Positions 1 to 6,875 of a stretch of 11,574 nucleotides of DNA are shown one piece after another. Both the position numbers and the translations under genes were made by a program. Origin of the DNA: Bacteroidales bacterium UBA1179 (GTDB lineage Bacteria; Bacteroidota; Bacteroidia; Bacteroidales; Bacteroidaceae). Every line of letters starts with the position of its first letter. Within the stretch, counting starts at the first letter, position 1. Location of the stretch: NCBI GenBank assembly GCA_002309915.1, contig DBYT01000075.1, forward strand, positions 9,415-20,988. Direction: 5' to 3'. The notes under the pieces are model-generated. The model had not been told where the DNA came from. It did no database searches and saw only the letters and a program-made list of their open reading frames with translations.

Positions 1-539
1 ACATCGGCCCTGACCTTGAACATAAGGAGGGCCTGACTGTGACGGAACGACATAGGCACGCTTGCGTGGACACCCGCCAGCGGATATGATGCCGCATAGA
101 GCACCTCGGTCTGGGTCAGATAGGTCTCGGGCACCTCAACATCCACCTGGCTGGTGTTCTTTGATGCGTTCCAGGTGCAGGTAAGCGTAAGCTCCGACGG
201 GTCTGTCGCGATGCCCAGAAAATCAAGTGTTCCTGAGAGCGGCCAGTAACGGGGTGTGGCCGATTTCCACTCGGTCACATCCTTGGCGTACTCCACTCCG
301 GTAAAGTAGTTGCCGTCGTTTGAGGGGTTGACCTCATCCTGAAGATAAGTGGAGAGCCAGATGTGGAAGCCGTCGGGCATATCGGTCCCGGTAATGGCGG
401 CACGGGTGGTCTGCTCCGTGGCCGGTGAGAGAGTTATCTCGTCACTGGCCACAGGGCACAACTCATCCTTGCCGCTGCAGGACACGGCCCACAGACAGCA
501 ACCTATTAAAATCAGCTTTATGTAAGCAGTTGCTTTCAA
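1..539 (-). CDS. Fimbrillin-like (Mfa-type) lipoprotein, 3' end cut by window edge
   Basis: About 179 codons are visible; the gene runs off the left edge. I place the start at a TTG (539-537), since no ATG or GTG lies in frame before the signal peptide. The first residues make a short lipoprotein signal (LKATAYIKLILIGCCLWAVSC) with the lipidated Cys probably at residue 21. It is followed by SGKDE, similar to the acidic surface-export signal of Bacteroidota lipoproteins. The mature part carries fimbrillin hallmarks shared with the gene upstream: a YWPLSGTLDFLG block, and an FRHSQALLMFKV block matching the F-K/R-H-A-L-A motif of Mfa_like_1 proteins. It starts only 6 nt after the stop of the complete fimbrillin and in the same reading frame, so translation is probably coupled. 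By position it is likely an accessory or tip subunit of the same pilus (inference). The family call is fairly firm; the exact subunit role is not. Confidence 0.82.
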   Translation of the reverse strand, partial: MKATAYIKLILIGCCLWAVSCSGKDELCPVASDEITLSPATEQTTRAAITGTDMPDGFHIWLSTYLQDEVNPSNDGNYFTGVEYAKDVTEWKSATPRYWPLSGTLDFLGIATDPSELTLTCTWNASKNTSQVDVEVPETYLTQTEVLYAASYPLAGVHASVPMSFRHSQALLMFKVRAD

Positions 540-545
540 TTCTAA

Positions 546-1562
546 TTACAGGTTGATATCCATATTACCTTCATCAGAGTAAACTACTACAGTCGGATCC
601 AGTGTAATCTCGTTGAATGTGATGTTAATCTTATAGGTGTACTTCTTACCGTTCTCCCATGTACCACGGATACTGTTTACGGTATAAACAAGGTCGCCTC
701 CACCAAGATTGTATGTAATCTTAAAGTTTGATATGGGCTGAGCGGGAAGCAGGATACCCTTGTCTCCGAATTCGTGATCAGATCCAGTCTCGTGACCTGC
801 AGTACCGTCAATATTGAATGAAGCGTAAACGTTGTCTGTCGATTCATTAACATAGGTCAGGATACCCTTGTCGGACGGAGTTGCAGCAGAGAAATCCCAT
901 GATGTCACAGGTGTGTTCTGAGTCTGGTCAACAGTAAACTTACCCTCGGTATAAACATTTACAAGTTCAATCTTCTTGATATTCACGTTGATGTTTGACT
1001 TGACCATAAAGTTTACCCAAGCCAGAGCATGCTTGAACTCAATGGGCAGAGCCGTGTTACGTGAAGCAGAAGATGTGGTAGCATAAAGCAGATCATCCTG
1101 TGTAGCTTTTACATCAGCTGCAGGAGCAGTGTAGTTTGCAGGATATGTAATGGTAACAATGCCTGCTACATCATCGTCAGTCACAGGATCTCCATCACCC
1201 CATACTGCTGTCGCATTCAAGGTAGTACTGTATGCCAGGAAGTCAAAACTACCGGCACCGCCCAGAGGCCAGTAGAGAGGAGTCTGCACAGCAGCTACGT
1301 AATTCTTCCAGAATCCGGAAACGGCGTCCTTCTTGAATGTCTTTGCCTCGAAGAACTTGGCCTTATTGTTTGATGCAGATACGTAGATAATGTTGTCATC
1401 GGGGAAGGCTGTTGCTGAAATAGGAGCTTTGGTAGCCGGCATGCTGATCGGTGAGAAAGCCACCTCACCCTGCTTCTGTCCTTTTTCATCGATAGTCTCA
1501 GATTTGTCACATGCCACCACTGCACATGCAGCAACCAGCAATAACAGAAAATTCTTTTTCAT
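546..1562 (-). CDS. Fimbrillin family (Mfa_like_1) pilin-type lipoprotein
   Basis: A complete 338-residue protein. Residues 1-18 are a lipoprotein signal with lipobox VVAC (lipidated Cys18) followed by a linker rich in charged and polar residues. Family features in order are: a TKAP segment near residue 45, of the kind found where pilins are trimmed; YWPLGGAGSFDFLAY at about 97-111; IEFKHALAWVNFMV at about 174-187; a LLPAQ segment at about 271; and the closing GTWENGKKYTYKINITFNEI at about 300-319. These are the recurring blocks of Bacteroidales type V pilins, which are exported as lipoproteins, trimmed by a protease and polymerised by strand exchange on the cell surface. It is third in the DUF3575-DUF5119-fimbrillin order, 34 nt after the DUF5119 gene, in an AT-rich gap without its own clear promoter. 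It could be a stalk or an accessory subunit; the sequence alone does not decide this. Confidence 0.9.
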   Translation of the reverse strand: MKKNFLLLLVAACAVVACDKSETIDEKGQKQGEVAFSPISMPATKAPISATAFPDDNIIYVSASNNKAKFFEAKTFKKDAVSGFWKNYVAAVQTPLYWPLGGAGSFDFLAYSTTLNATAVWGDGDPVTDDDVAGIVTITYPANYTAPAADVKATQDDLLYATTSSASRNTALPIEFKHALAWVNFMVKSNINVNIKKIELVNVYTEGKFTVDQTQNTPVTSWDFSAATPSDKGILTYVNESTDNVYASFNIDGTAGHETGSDHEFGDKGILLPAQPISNFKITYNLGGGDLVYTVNSIRGTWENGKKYTYKINITFNEITLDPTVVVYSDEGNMDINL

Positions 1563-1596
1563 AATCTTTTGTTTGGTTATTAATTAGTTAATGAAT

Positions 1597-2598
1597 TCAT
1601 TTTATCGGAACGTCTATCACCTCATCATCCCAGTCATCAACCGTCGGGTTATATCCCTCATAGGGTTTCTCACTCAAAGGCGGGATAATAAGGCTGTCAA
1701 TGGATATCACATTGTCCAGGGTATCAATCCGGTCAGTCACATCGACCGGGAATACCTGTTCGTCACCCGTAAGCGTAGTGACCAGGAAGTTCAGGTAAAC
1801 CTTACCCCCTATCCTTCCGAACGTGTTGTACACACCGTAAAAACACTTGCGGGTATGGTCAGCCACAGCACTTGTAAGCACATTTACAGTAGTCGTGGGA
1901 TTATGTCCGTCCCACAGGAACTTTGATCCCGCCTGACCGCTAATCAGAGCCTGCACTGTACTTACCTGCTCTATTCCCTTCACGTTACGTACCAGGAAAC
2001 TGTATGTCTCGACCGAAGACTGACCGTCGGCATGAATCACCACAGTCTCGTCAATATCGGCATGGTCGGGTATGAAAACATCGGCCAGACGGGCCACAAT
2101 CAGATGATCTGGCTCGGATATCACCGGATCCGTATTGGCATCGGCTTTGGTAGCCTTGCTCAGGAACTTGGTCGAAACGCTCTGCGTTATGTCCGATGTC
2201 CGGGCCTTGAACAGGTCACGGCTGTCATTTTTGTCTACCTGCGTAACCAGTGTACCCAACTCATAAACCAAGATGTCATAAGTACCTGACGGGACCGATG
2301 TGATATAACCGCCCGTAGGACCCACGAACTCCTTGGCCACCAGTTGATGCGTACTGACATCGTAGAAACAGGCCGCCAGACGCTCCGGACTCTTAAGATG
2401 TACCTTGTTGTAATACTGCGGATAGTTGCTCAGGTCAATGGTATCGGACACAGTCAGTTCAAGGTTCAGTTTTAACTGCAGCTCCAGGTAGATGTTAGAC
2501 GAAGCGTCATACAGAGGCACACGTCTGCACGATGCCGCCGCCAGCAACCCCACAATGGCATAAATGATATGTCTAACGCTTAACCTCCTCATGCTCAT
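1597..2598 (-). CDS. DUF5119 domain lipoprotein of a pilus-like locus
   Basis: A complete 333-residue protein. Its signal has a basic start (MSMRRLSVRH), a hydrophobic core and lipobox AASC with lipidated Cys24. The mature N-terminus, RRVPLYDASSNIYLELQL, is the recurring opening of DUF5119 lipoproteins, which sit beside fimbrillins and DUF3575 proteins in Bacteroidales. The C-terminus YNPTVDDWDDEVIDVPIK also fits that family. The middle (about 70-120, with YITSVPSGTYDILVYELG) resembles the domain of FimB/Mfa2-type anchors that limit and anchor the fimbria. An anchor or assembly role is therefore plausible but inferred. The gene starts inside the 3' end of the DUF3575 gene (26-nt overlap), which implies translational coupling. 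Two starts are possible: Met1 at 2598 or Met3 at 2592. The leader works equally well from either. Confidence 0.82.
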   Translation of the reverse strand: MSMRRLSVRHIIYAIVGLLAAASCRRVPLYDASSNIYLELQLKLNLELTVSDTIDLSNYPQYYNKVHLKSPERLAACFYDVSTHQLVAKEFVGPTGGYITSVPSGTYDILVYELGTLVTQVDKNDSRDLFKARTSDITQSVSTKFLSKATKADANTDPVISEPDHLIVARLADVFIPDHADIDETVVIHADGQSSVETYSFLVRNVKGIEQVSTVQALISGQAGSKFLWDGHNPTTTVNVLTSAVADHTRKCFYGVYNTFGRIGGKVYLNFLVTTLTGDEQVFPVDVTDRIDTLDNVISIDSLIIPPLSEKPYEGYNPTVDDWDDEVIDVPIK

Positions 2599-3865
2599 AA
2601 GTCACTTTACGGTTAACGGGAACTACCAGTGAAATGGTAGCCTTGGTAGGACCAATCCAGTTCACGTTCTTGACATATCCTGTACGGAAAGCGTTTCCGC
2701 CGGCAGTAAATACATTATACTCACGCGCCTTGCTGTGGATGTAGCCAATGCCCAACGACAGTTCCATCCTCAGGCCGTGGCGTCTGCCCAGACGGGCCGA
2801 ATACATATAATCCAGGCCGATGTTGCTGAACTCGCCCTGATAGCCCTTGTAGTCATACTCAAAGTCATAATAGCCGCCATAGACGTATGCCCCGAAGGCG
2901 TGGCCCCACAGGCGGTTCTGACGGTTTGCGATCTCAGGCGTATGACGCTTGCCCAGCCAGTAGCGCACATCAAGTCCGCCGCCCAGCAACTGCAGGCAGT
3001 TGGTCATGTTCAGATCCTTGAACCACTTGCGCCATGCCCAGGTGTAGTACCAATCGGCACCTACTGACCATCGGTTTCCAATGGGAACCTCCACACCTAT
3101 ATTCATAAGAGGAAGAATCAGGTTTGTACGCACTGCGAGTATGGGCTCCAGCACCTCAATCGGGCCGGCAGGCTCACCCAGATAGACCGTATCCTTGGTA
3201 TTTACCGTAACGGTAACCGTATCCCTGAGAACCTGCGGATCGGGAATCCTTACCACGTAGCATTTGACATCGGCCCCGCCCTGACGCAGTTCAGGGTAGA
3301 TACTGTCAAGCATCCAGCGCCAGGGTTTGCCGCCCTCCAGGTCCATCAGGCGTTTCTTTCGGCCGTCAACCACCTTGCCGCCGCGGGTAATCCACAGAGG
3401 TGTATTCCTTATTATATTTACTATGGTATCGCTATACTCCCAGTCAGTCTCACCCAGAATGGCAGCCAGTCCGTCCCAATCCACTCCTATGCTGGCGGTG
3501 CGGATCTGACCTATATCCAGCGTGGTATGTTTTAACAGCCACTCCCTGATGCTCTCTGTACGACGCTCCGACAGAGCCTGGTTGTAGTCCGATGCACCCT
3601 CGGGCGATGCGGCACCCTCCACATAAACGTACTTGACATTGGCCAGCGGATCCTCATCCAGAGCGGTGATGGTATCGGCAAAAGACAAAAGATTTGAGCC
3701 GTTCCCGCGATAGTTCATATCTATCTCTGAACGTCCCTGCTTAAAGAATACGCTGAATCCGATTGTGTCCGTCCTTACCGATTGGGAATAGCTCTTGACC
3801 GACGCCGTAAGCATCATCAATGCACATAATAAAAACTGCCTCAATGGATTAAGGACTATTCTCAT
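2573..3865 (-). CDS. DUF3575 outer-membrane protein with N-terminal OmpA-like domain
   Basis: A complete 430-residue protein. Residues 1-28 form a Sec signal peptide ending YSQ, a common cleavage context in Bacteroidota. Residues about 36-115 look like an OmpA-type domain: a SVFFKQGRSEID strand, VYVEGAASPEG, then NQALSERRTESIREWL, which matches the N-x-x-L-S-x-x-R helix motif. The Asp that normally contacts peptidoglycan diaminopimelate is replaced in the A-A-S-P segment, while an Arg of the helix is kept, so murein binding is doubtful. After a linker with VTVTVNTKDTVYL (about 217-229), residues about 240-418 match the DUF3575 domain, starting AVRTNLILPLMNIGVEVPIG and continuing in alternating amphipathic aromatic strands, consistent with an outer-membrane barrel. 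It is first in the pilus-like operon, overlaps the DUF5119 gene by 26 nt, and has a structured leader upstream. A role as outer-membrane platform for the fimbrial lipoproteins is inferred. Confidence 0.88.
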   Translation of the reverse strand: MRIVLNPLRQFLLCALMMLTASVKSYSQSVRTDTIGFSVFFKQGRSEIDMNYRGNGSNLLSFADTITALDEDPLANVKYVYVEGAASPEGASDYNQALSERRTESIREWLLKHTTLDIGQIRTASIGVDWDGLAAILGETDWEYSDTIVNIIRNTPLWITRGGKVVDGRKKRLMDLEGGKPWRWMLDSIYPELRQGGADVKCYVVRIPDPQVLRDTVTVTVNTKDTVYLGEPAGPIEVLEPILAVRTNLILPLMNIGVEVPIGNRWSVGADWYYTWAWRKWFKDLNMTNCLQLLGGGLDVRYWLGKRHTPEIANRQNRLWGHAFGAYVYGGYYDFEYDYKGYQGEFSNIGLDYMYSARLGRRHGLRMELSLGIGYIHSKAREYNVFTAGGNAFRTGYVKNVNWIGPTKATISLVVPVNRKVTYEHEEVKR

Positions 3866-3888
3866 ACAAGGACCATTGGTTATTATCG

Positions 3889-3913
3889 CGGCCCGGGGAC
3901 TTTTCCCGAGCCG
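3889..3913 (-). promoter_or_regulatory. Strong hairpin in the leader of the DUF3575/pilus operon
   Basis: In minus-strand RNA, CGGCUCGGG pairs with CCCGGGCCG around a 7-nt loop, giving nine pairs of which one is a U-G wobble. On the plus strand the same position is an A/C mismatch, so the minus strand forms the better structure. It ends 23 nt before the ATG of the DUF3575 gene and is not followed by a T-run, so it is unlikely to be an intrinsic terminator. It could stabilise the mRNA, bind a regulator or restrict ribosome entry. The structure is seen; the role is inferred. Confidence 0.5.
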
Positions 3914-4017
3914 TCGATATGCGAATATAAGAATAAAAATGCGCTTCTGTATACCCTACAGGCCAAAAAAATGTGGTGCATCACAAACAGCGCACTCATG
4001 TGCAATGGGGCCCGCTC

Positions 4018-4160
4018 CGCCAAAGTGTCCCACAAGCACCCTCGCCAGAGTGCTCTTTGGGGCCGATGAGCGTGGGACACACCCCCATTTTAGGGGGTAT
4101 GTAACACAACAACCCCCTCCACAGCGCGTGTGGAAGGGGTTGGTGTGGGACACTTTGGCG
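4018..4160. repeat. 143-bp nested inverted repeat with 17-bp perfect arms
   Basis: The arm CGCCAAAGTGTCCCACA (4018-4034) is the exact reverse complement of 4144-4160. The core GTGGGACAC also occurs a third time, direct to the right arm, at 4072-4080. Inside the arms lie three further hairpins: AGCA/TGCT plus CTC/GAG (4035-4054), ACCCCC/GGGGGT (4081-4098), and a 13-bp stem (4111-4141). Folded as RNA this is a closed multi-branch structure. A second relation is a direct repeat, CGCCAGAG(G)TGCT, at 4043-4054 and 4166-4178. There is no transposase and no clear target-site duplication. It could be a REP/MITE-like repeat, a structured transcript or terminator cluster, or less likely an invertible segment. 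Confidence 0.75.
4111..4141 (-). terminator. Probable intrinsic terminator downstream of the GH3 gene
   Basis: In minus-strand RNA, AACCCCUUCCACA pairs with UGUGGAGGGGGUU around the loop CGCGC: thirteen pairs with one U-G wobble. On the plus strand the wobble is a C/A mismatch, which points to minus-strand function. The stem ends in UU and is followed by the moderately U-rich UGUUGUGUUA. It lies 37 nt after the GH3 stop codon, where a terminator for the upstream unit would be expected. The tail is not a clean U-run, so efficiency is uncertain. Confidence 0.5.
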
Positions 4161-4170
4161 AGAGACGCCA

Positions 4171-4189
4171 GAGGTGCTTAGAGCACCTC
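4171..4189 (-). other. Perfect 8-bp hairpin enclosing the GH3 stop codon
   Basis: GAGGTGCT and AGCACCTC are perfect complements separated by 3 nt. On the minus strand the TAA stop (4180-4178) straddles the loop. A second small stem, TGGCG/CGCCA, follows at once (4170-4156) but competes with the 17-bp arm of the neighbouring palindrome. A structured stop could slow 3' exonucleases or modulate termination, or it may be the edge of the repeat element intruding on the gene end. Confidence 0.5.
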
Positions 4190-6847
4190 GAAGTCAATTG
4201 ACTGCAGGTCCTTATCGGCCGATGATGAGCCGTAGAGCAGCTGGTAACGGCCGCTGAATGTTGAAACCTCGTCAATCTTCTCGTCATAGTACTGGAATGA
4301 CTTGCCGGTCAGAGTGATAACGGCGTTGCCGGTCTCACCAGCCTTGAGTGTTACGCGCTGGAATCCCTGCAGACCCTTGATGGGAGCAGCGGGGTTGTCC
4401 AGACTCTTAACGTATACCTGAACAATCTCGGTTCCCTCACGCTTGCCGGTGTTGGTAACAGGGATGGTGATGGTAACGCTGCCGTTCTTCTTCATGCTGG
4501 CCTTTGACAGAGAAGCCTGGCCATACTCATAAGTGGTGTAGCTCAGACCGTATCCGAACGGATAGAGAGGCTCATCACGGAAGTAACGGTATGTACGACC
4601 CTCCATTGAGTAGTCTGTGAACTCGGGAAGCTGGTCAGTTGACTTGTAGAATGTAACAGGCAGCTTACCTGAGGGGTTGCAGGTACCGTTAAGGATCTCA
4701 GCAAGAGCCTGTGAACCGCCCTGACCGGGATACCAAGCCTGGATAAGGGCATCGAACTGATCCTCGATGCTGCCGAATCCCATGCAAGAACCTGCGCAGT
4801 CAACAAAGATGACGGGCTTGCCGGTAGCGTGCATAGCGCGAACCAGACGCTGCTGAACTGCAGGAATCTCGATATCGGGCTTATCGCCGCCCTCACCCTC
4901 TATTGAAGGTGAAATACCGCCGATGATTACGATTGCGTCAACATTCTGGGCAACCAGGTTCTTGGCCAGATCCTCGAACTCGGCAACCTTCTGCTTGCAG
5001 ATCTGAGCGTTCAGACGTGCAAAGTTACCTGTTGTGTGGGTATACTCAATCTTGATGTCATAGGTCTGACCCTTGACAACCTTGAATGACTTCATCTGCT
5101 GGGGAGCACCGCCGCGACCGCCGAAGCCGCCGAATCCGCCAAAGCCGCCGAATCCGCCAAATCCGCCGCGGCCACCCTGGCCACCCTTCTGCTCCTCGAC
5201 TACCTTACCGTTGACAGTCAGTTTGAAGCCGTTGTCACCGCTGACGTTGTAGTTCATCTCACCGCTGAAAGGAGCAACCAGCTTACCTGTCAGACGTACT
5301 GCGAAGTTCTCCTGCTCAACACCATCGGCAAAGTTGTACGCACCGAAAGTAGAGAAGTTGACCTCCTTGTAGTAACCGGTCTGAACAGGAGCACCGCTAA
5401 AGTTGACGTTGTTCCAGAAATCAGCCTTAAAGCCCTTACCATCGTTGAGAGTCTCGGTATAATAAGTTGTGTAATACTCATTTCTGAGCTCACAAGCCTT
5501 GTCAAAAATAATCTCTGTGTTGGGGAAGTTGGCCTTGATACCATCCAGCAGAGAACGAACATGATTGTCAGAGGGGCTGCCGGCATACTCACCGTTGATC
5601 ATGTTGGCATCATTTGCGTTAGGACCAACAACTGCCAGCTTCTTGACATTCTTATCCAGAGGAAGAACACCGTTGTTCTTGAGCAGTACCATTGACTGGC
5701 GGGCTGCCTCAATTGCAAGCTCATGGTTCTTCTCGCTGTTTATCATATCAGGACCGAAATCAGCCCAGGGTGACATCTCGGCGGGATCGAACATACCCAG
5801 CTCGAAGCGGCCCTTGAGAACGCGGCGCAGAGCTACGTCGATATCGGCCTCGTTGATCTTACCCTCCTCGAGAGCACCGGTCAGAGACATGAATGCACGT
5901 CCGCATTCCAGGTCTGTACCATTCAACACAGCGTCAACTGATGCAGATGCTGCATCGGGATGAGTACCATGTTGGTTCTTGTTGAAGAAGTTGTTGATGG
6001 CATCGCAGTCAGTGAGCAGAATAGCCTTGTAACCCCACTTCTCACGCAGGATGTTGATGAGCAGACGGTCGCTTGCGCAGCAGGGAACACCCTCGTAACG
6101 GTTGTATGCGCACATAACCTCCTGTACGTTACCCTCCTGAACCAGAGCCTTGAAGGCAGGCAGGTAGGTCTCCCACAGGTCACGCATTGAAACAACTGCA
6201 TCAAAGCGGTGACGCTGGCTCTCAGGACCGCTGTGTACTGCATAGTGTTTGGCGCAGGCATGAGTCTTGTAGTATTTCTTGTCATCACCCTGCATACCCT
6301 TTACGTTGGCAACACCCAGAACGCTCATATGGTAAGGATCCTCACCGTAAGCCTCCTGACCGCGGCCCCAACGGGGATCACGGAAGATGTTGACATTGGG
6401 GCACCAGAATGTAAGTTCAGGGTTGCCGGGGTTACCCTGAGCACCCATCTTTACATTGAAGATGTCATGATCTGAAATGTTCCAGTTGGCACGAGCCTCA
6501 TCAGATACTGCACTGAATACATCATAAACCAACTGCTCGTTGAATGATGCACCCATACCGATGGGCTGCGGGAATACAGTAAAATGCTGGTTAGCGGTAC
6601 CACGAACACCGTGACAAGCCTCATTCCACCAGTTGTATGAGGGAATGCCCAGACGGTCTACTGAGATTGACTTGTTCATGATAAGTCCTACCTTCTCCTC
6701 GGGAGTAAGCAGTGACATCAGATTGTCAACTCTCTTGTCGACTTTCAGTTTAGGATTCTGGAAAGCATACTCATACTTTCCATTGCCACATGAAGCCAAA
6801 GCCAAGGCAACTGCAGCTACAGCAATAATGCCGGATAATCTCTTCAT
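4178..6847 (-). CDS. GH3 beta-xylosidase-type lipoprotein with PA14 insertion
   Basis: An 889-residue glycoside hydrolase family 3 enzyme, probably an exo-acting beta-xylosidase (alternatively arabinofuranosidase or beta-glucosidase) of the periplasm or outer surface. Residues 1-20 are a lipoprotein signal with lipobox LASC. The N-terminal barrel shows YNWWNEACHGV (71-81), typical of the xylosidase branch, RDPRWGRGQEAYGEDP (156-171), and the K200-H201 substrate motif. The probable nucleophile is Asp280 in LLTDCDAI; T/S-D-C is the xylosidase-type form where beta-glucosidases usually have SDW. Residues about 470-615 form a PA14-like insertion containing a Gly/Phe-rich loop (555-580). The second catalytic domain continues with SIEGEGGD (648-655), whose first Glu is the likely acid/base. 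PFGYGLSYT (763-771) leads into a C-terminal Fn3-like domain. All core motifs are intact. The gene follows the C10 peptidase gene by 28 nt with no visible promoter, so co-transcription is likely. No SusC/SusD pair is visible. Confidence 0.93.
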   Translation of the reverse strand: MKRLSGIIAVAAVALALASCGNGKYEYAFQNPKLKVDKRVDNLMSLLTPEEKVGLIMNKSISVDRLGIPSYNWWNEACHGVRGTANQHFTVFPQPIGMGASFNEQLVYDVFSAVSDEARANWNISDHDIFNVKMGAQGNPGNPELTFWCPNVNIFRDPRWGRGQEAYGEDPYHMSVLGVANVKGMQGDDKKYYKTHACAKHYAVHSGPESQRHRFDAVVSMRDLWETYLPAFKALVQEGNVQEVMCAYNRYEGVPCCASDRLLINILREKWGYKAILLTDCDAINNFFNKNQHGTHPDAASASVDAVLNGTDLECGRAFMSLTGALEEGKINEADIDVALRRVLKGRFELGMFDPAEMSPWADFGPDMINSEKNHELAIEAARQSMVLLKNNGVLPLDKNVKKLAVVGPNANDANMINGEYAGSPSDNHVRSLLDGIKANFPNTEIIFDKACELRNEYYTTYYTETLNDGKGFKADFWNNVNFSGAPVQTGYYKEVNFSTFGAYNFADGVEQENFAVRLTGKLVAPFSGEMNYNVSGDNGFKLTVNGKVVEEQKGGQGGRGGFGGFGGFGGFGGFGGRGGAPQQMKSFKVVKGQTYDIKIEYTHTTGNFARLNAQICKQKVAEFEDLAKNLVAQNVDAIVIIGGISPSIEGEGGDKPDIEIPAVQQRLVRAMHATGKPVIFVDCAGSCMGFGSIEDQFDALIQAWYPGQGGSQALAEILNGTCNPSGKLPVTFYKSTDQLPEFTDYSMEGRTYRYFRDEPLYPFGYGLSYTTYEYGQASLSKASMKKNGSVTITIPVTNTGKREGTEIVQVYVKSLDNPAAPIKGLQGFQRVTLKAGETGNAVITLTGKSFQYYDEKIDEVSTFSGRYQLLYGSSSADKDLQSIDFEVL
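5123..5167 (-). repeat. 9-bp tandem repeat encoding (Gly-Gly-Phe)x5 in the GH3 gene
   Basis: Five copies of a 9-bp unit encode residues 561-575 of the GH3 protein as GGF repeats, inside a wider Gly-rich stretch (555-580, with Gln and Arg at its edges). Two 18-bp blocks, 5132-5149 and 5150-5167, differ at a single base, which suggests recent duplication rather than codon convergence. The tract lies in the predicted PA14 insertion, probably in a surface loop. Every unit is a multiple of three, so gain or loss of copies would not shift the frame. Confidence 0.85.
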
Positions 6848-6875
6848 AAATGCTACTTTATTTAGTTAATAATGT

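Larger units (their letters stand above)
3866..4177. other. 312-bp non-coding gap between the GH3 gene and the pilus operon
   Basis: No convincing gene lies here; the short open frames on both strands lack a signal, known motifs or a plausible leader. Read on the minus strand, the direction of both flanking genes, it holds in order: the end of a hairpin around the GH3 stop codon, a 143-bp nested palindrome (4160-4018), an AT-rich stretch (about 3970-3920), and a strong leader hairpin (3913-3889) just before the DUF3575 start. The AT-rich stretch contains TATATTCG at 3929-3922, one mismatch from the Bacteroidales -7 consensus TAnnTTTG, but no TTTG box is found about 20 nt upstream. I therefore regard it only as a possible promoter. 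Confidence 0.7.

Noticed and set aside
2584..2589. AGGAGG on the minus strand near the DUF5119 start, looking like a Shine-Dalgarno site
   Set aside because: It lies downstream of both possible ATG starts and simply encodes Arg-Arg of the signal peptide; no suitable start codon follows it at the right distance.
4018..4160. CRISPR array or insertion sequence
   Set aside because: The repeats are inverted and nested rather than regularly spaced direct copies, there is no transposase or cas gene, and no target-site duplication flanks the arms.
3795..4181. Open frame on the plus strand across the GH3/DUF3575 gap
   Set aside because: It starts inside the DUF3575 gene antisense, has no signal, motif or promoter, and its composition reflects the palindromic repeat. 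Several minus-strand frames of about 65 codons in the same gap were rejected for the same reason.
5290..5963. Antisense and shifted-frame open frames inside the GH3 gene
   Set aside because: They overlap a fully conserved GH3 sequence, lack leaders and family motifs, and are explained by codon bias of the real gene.
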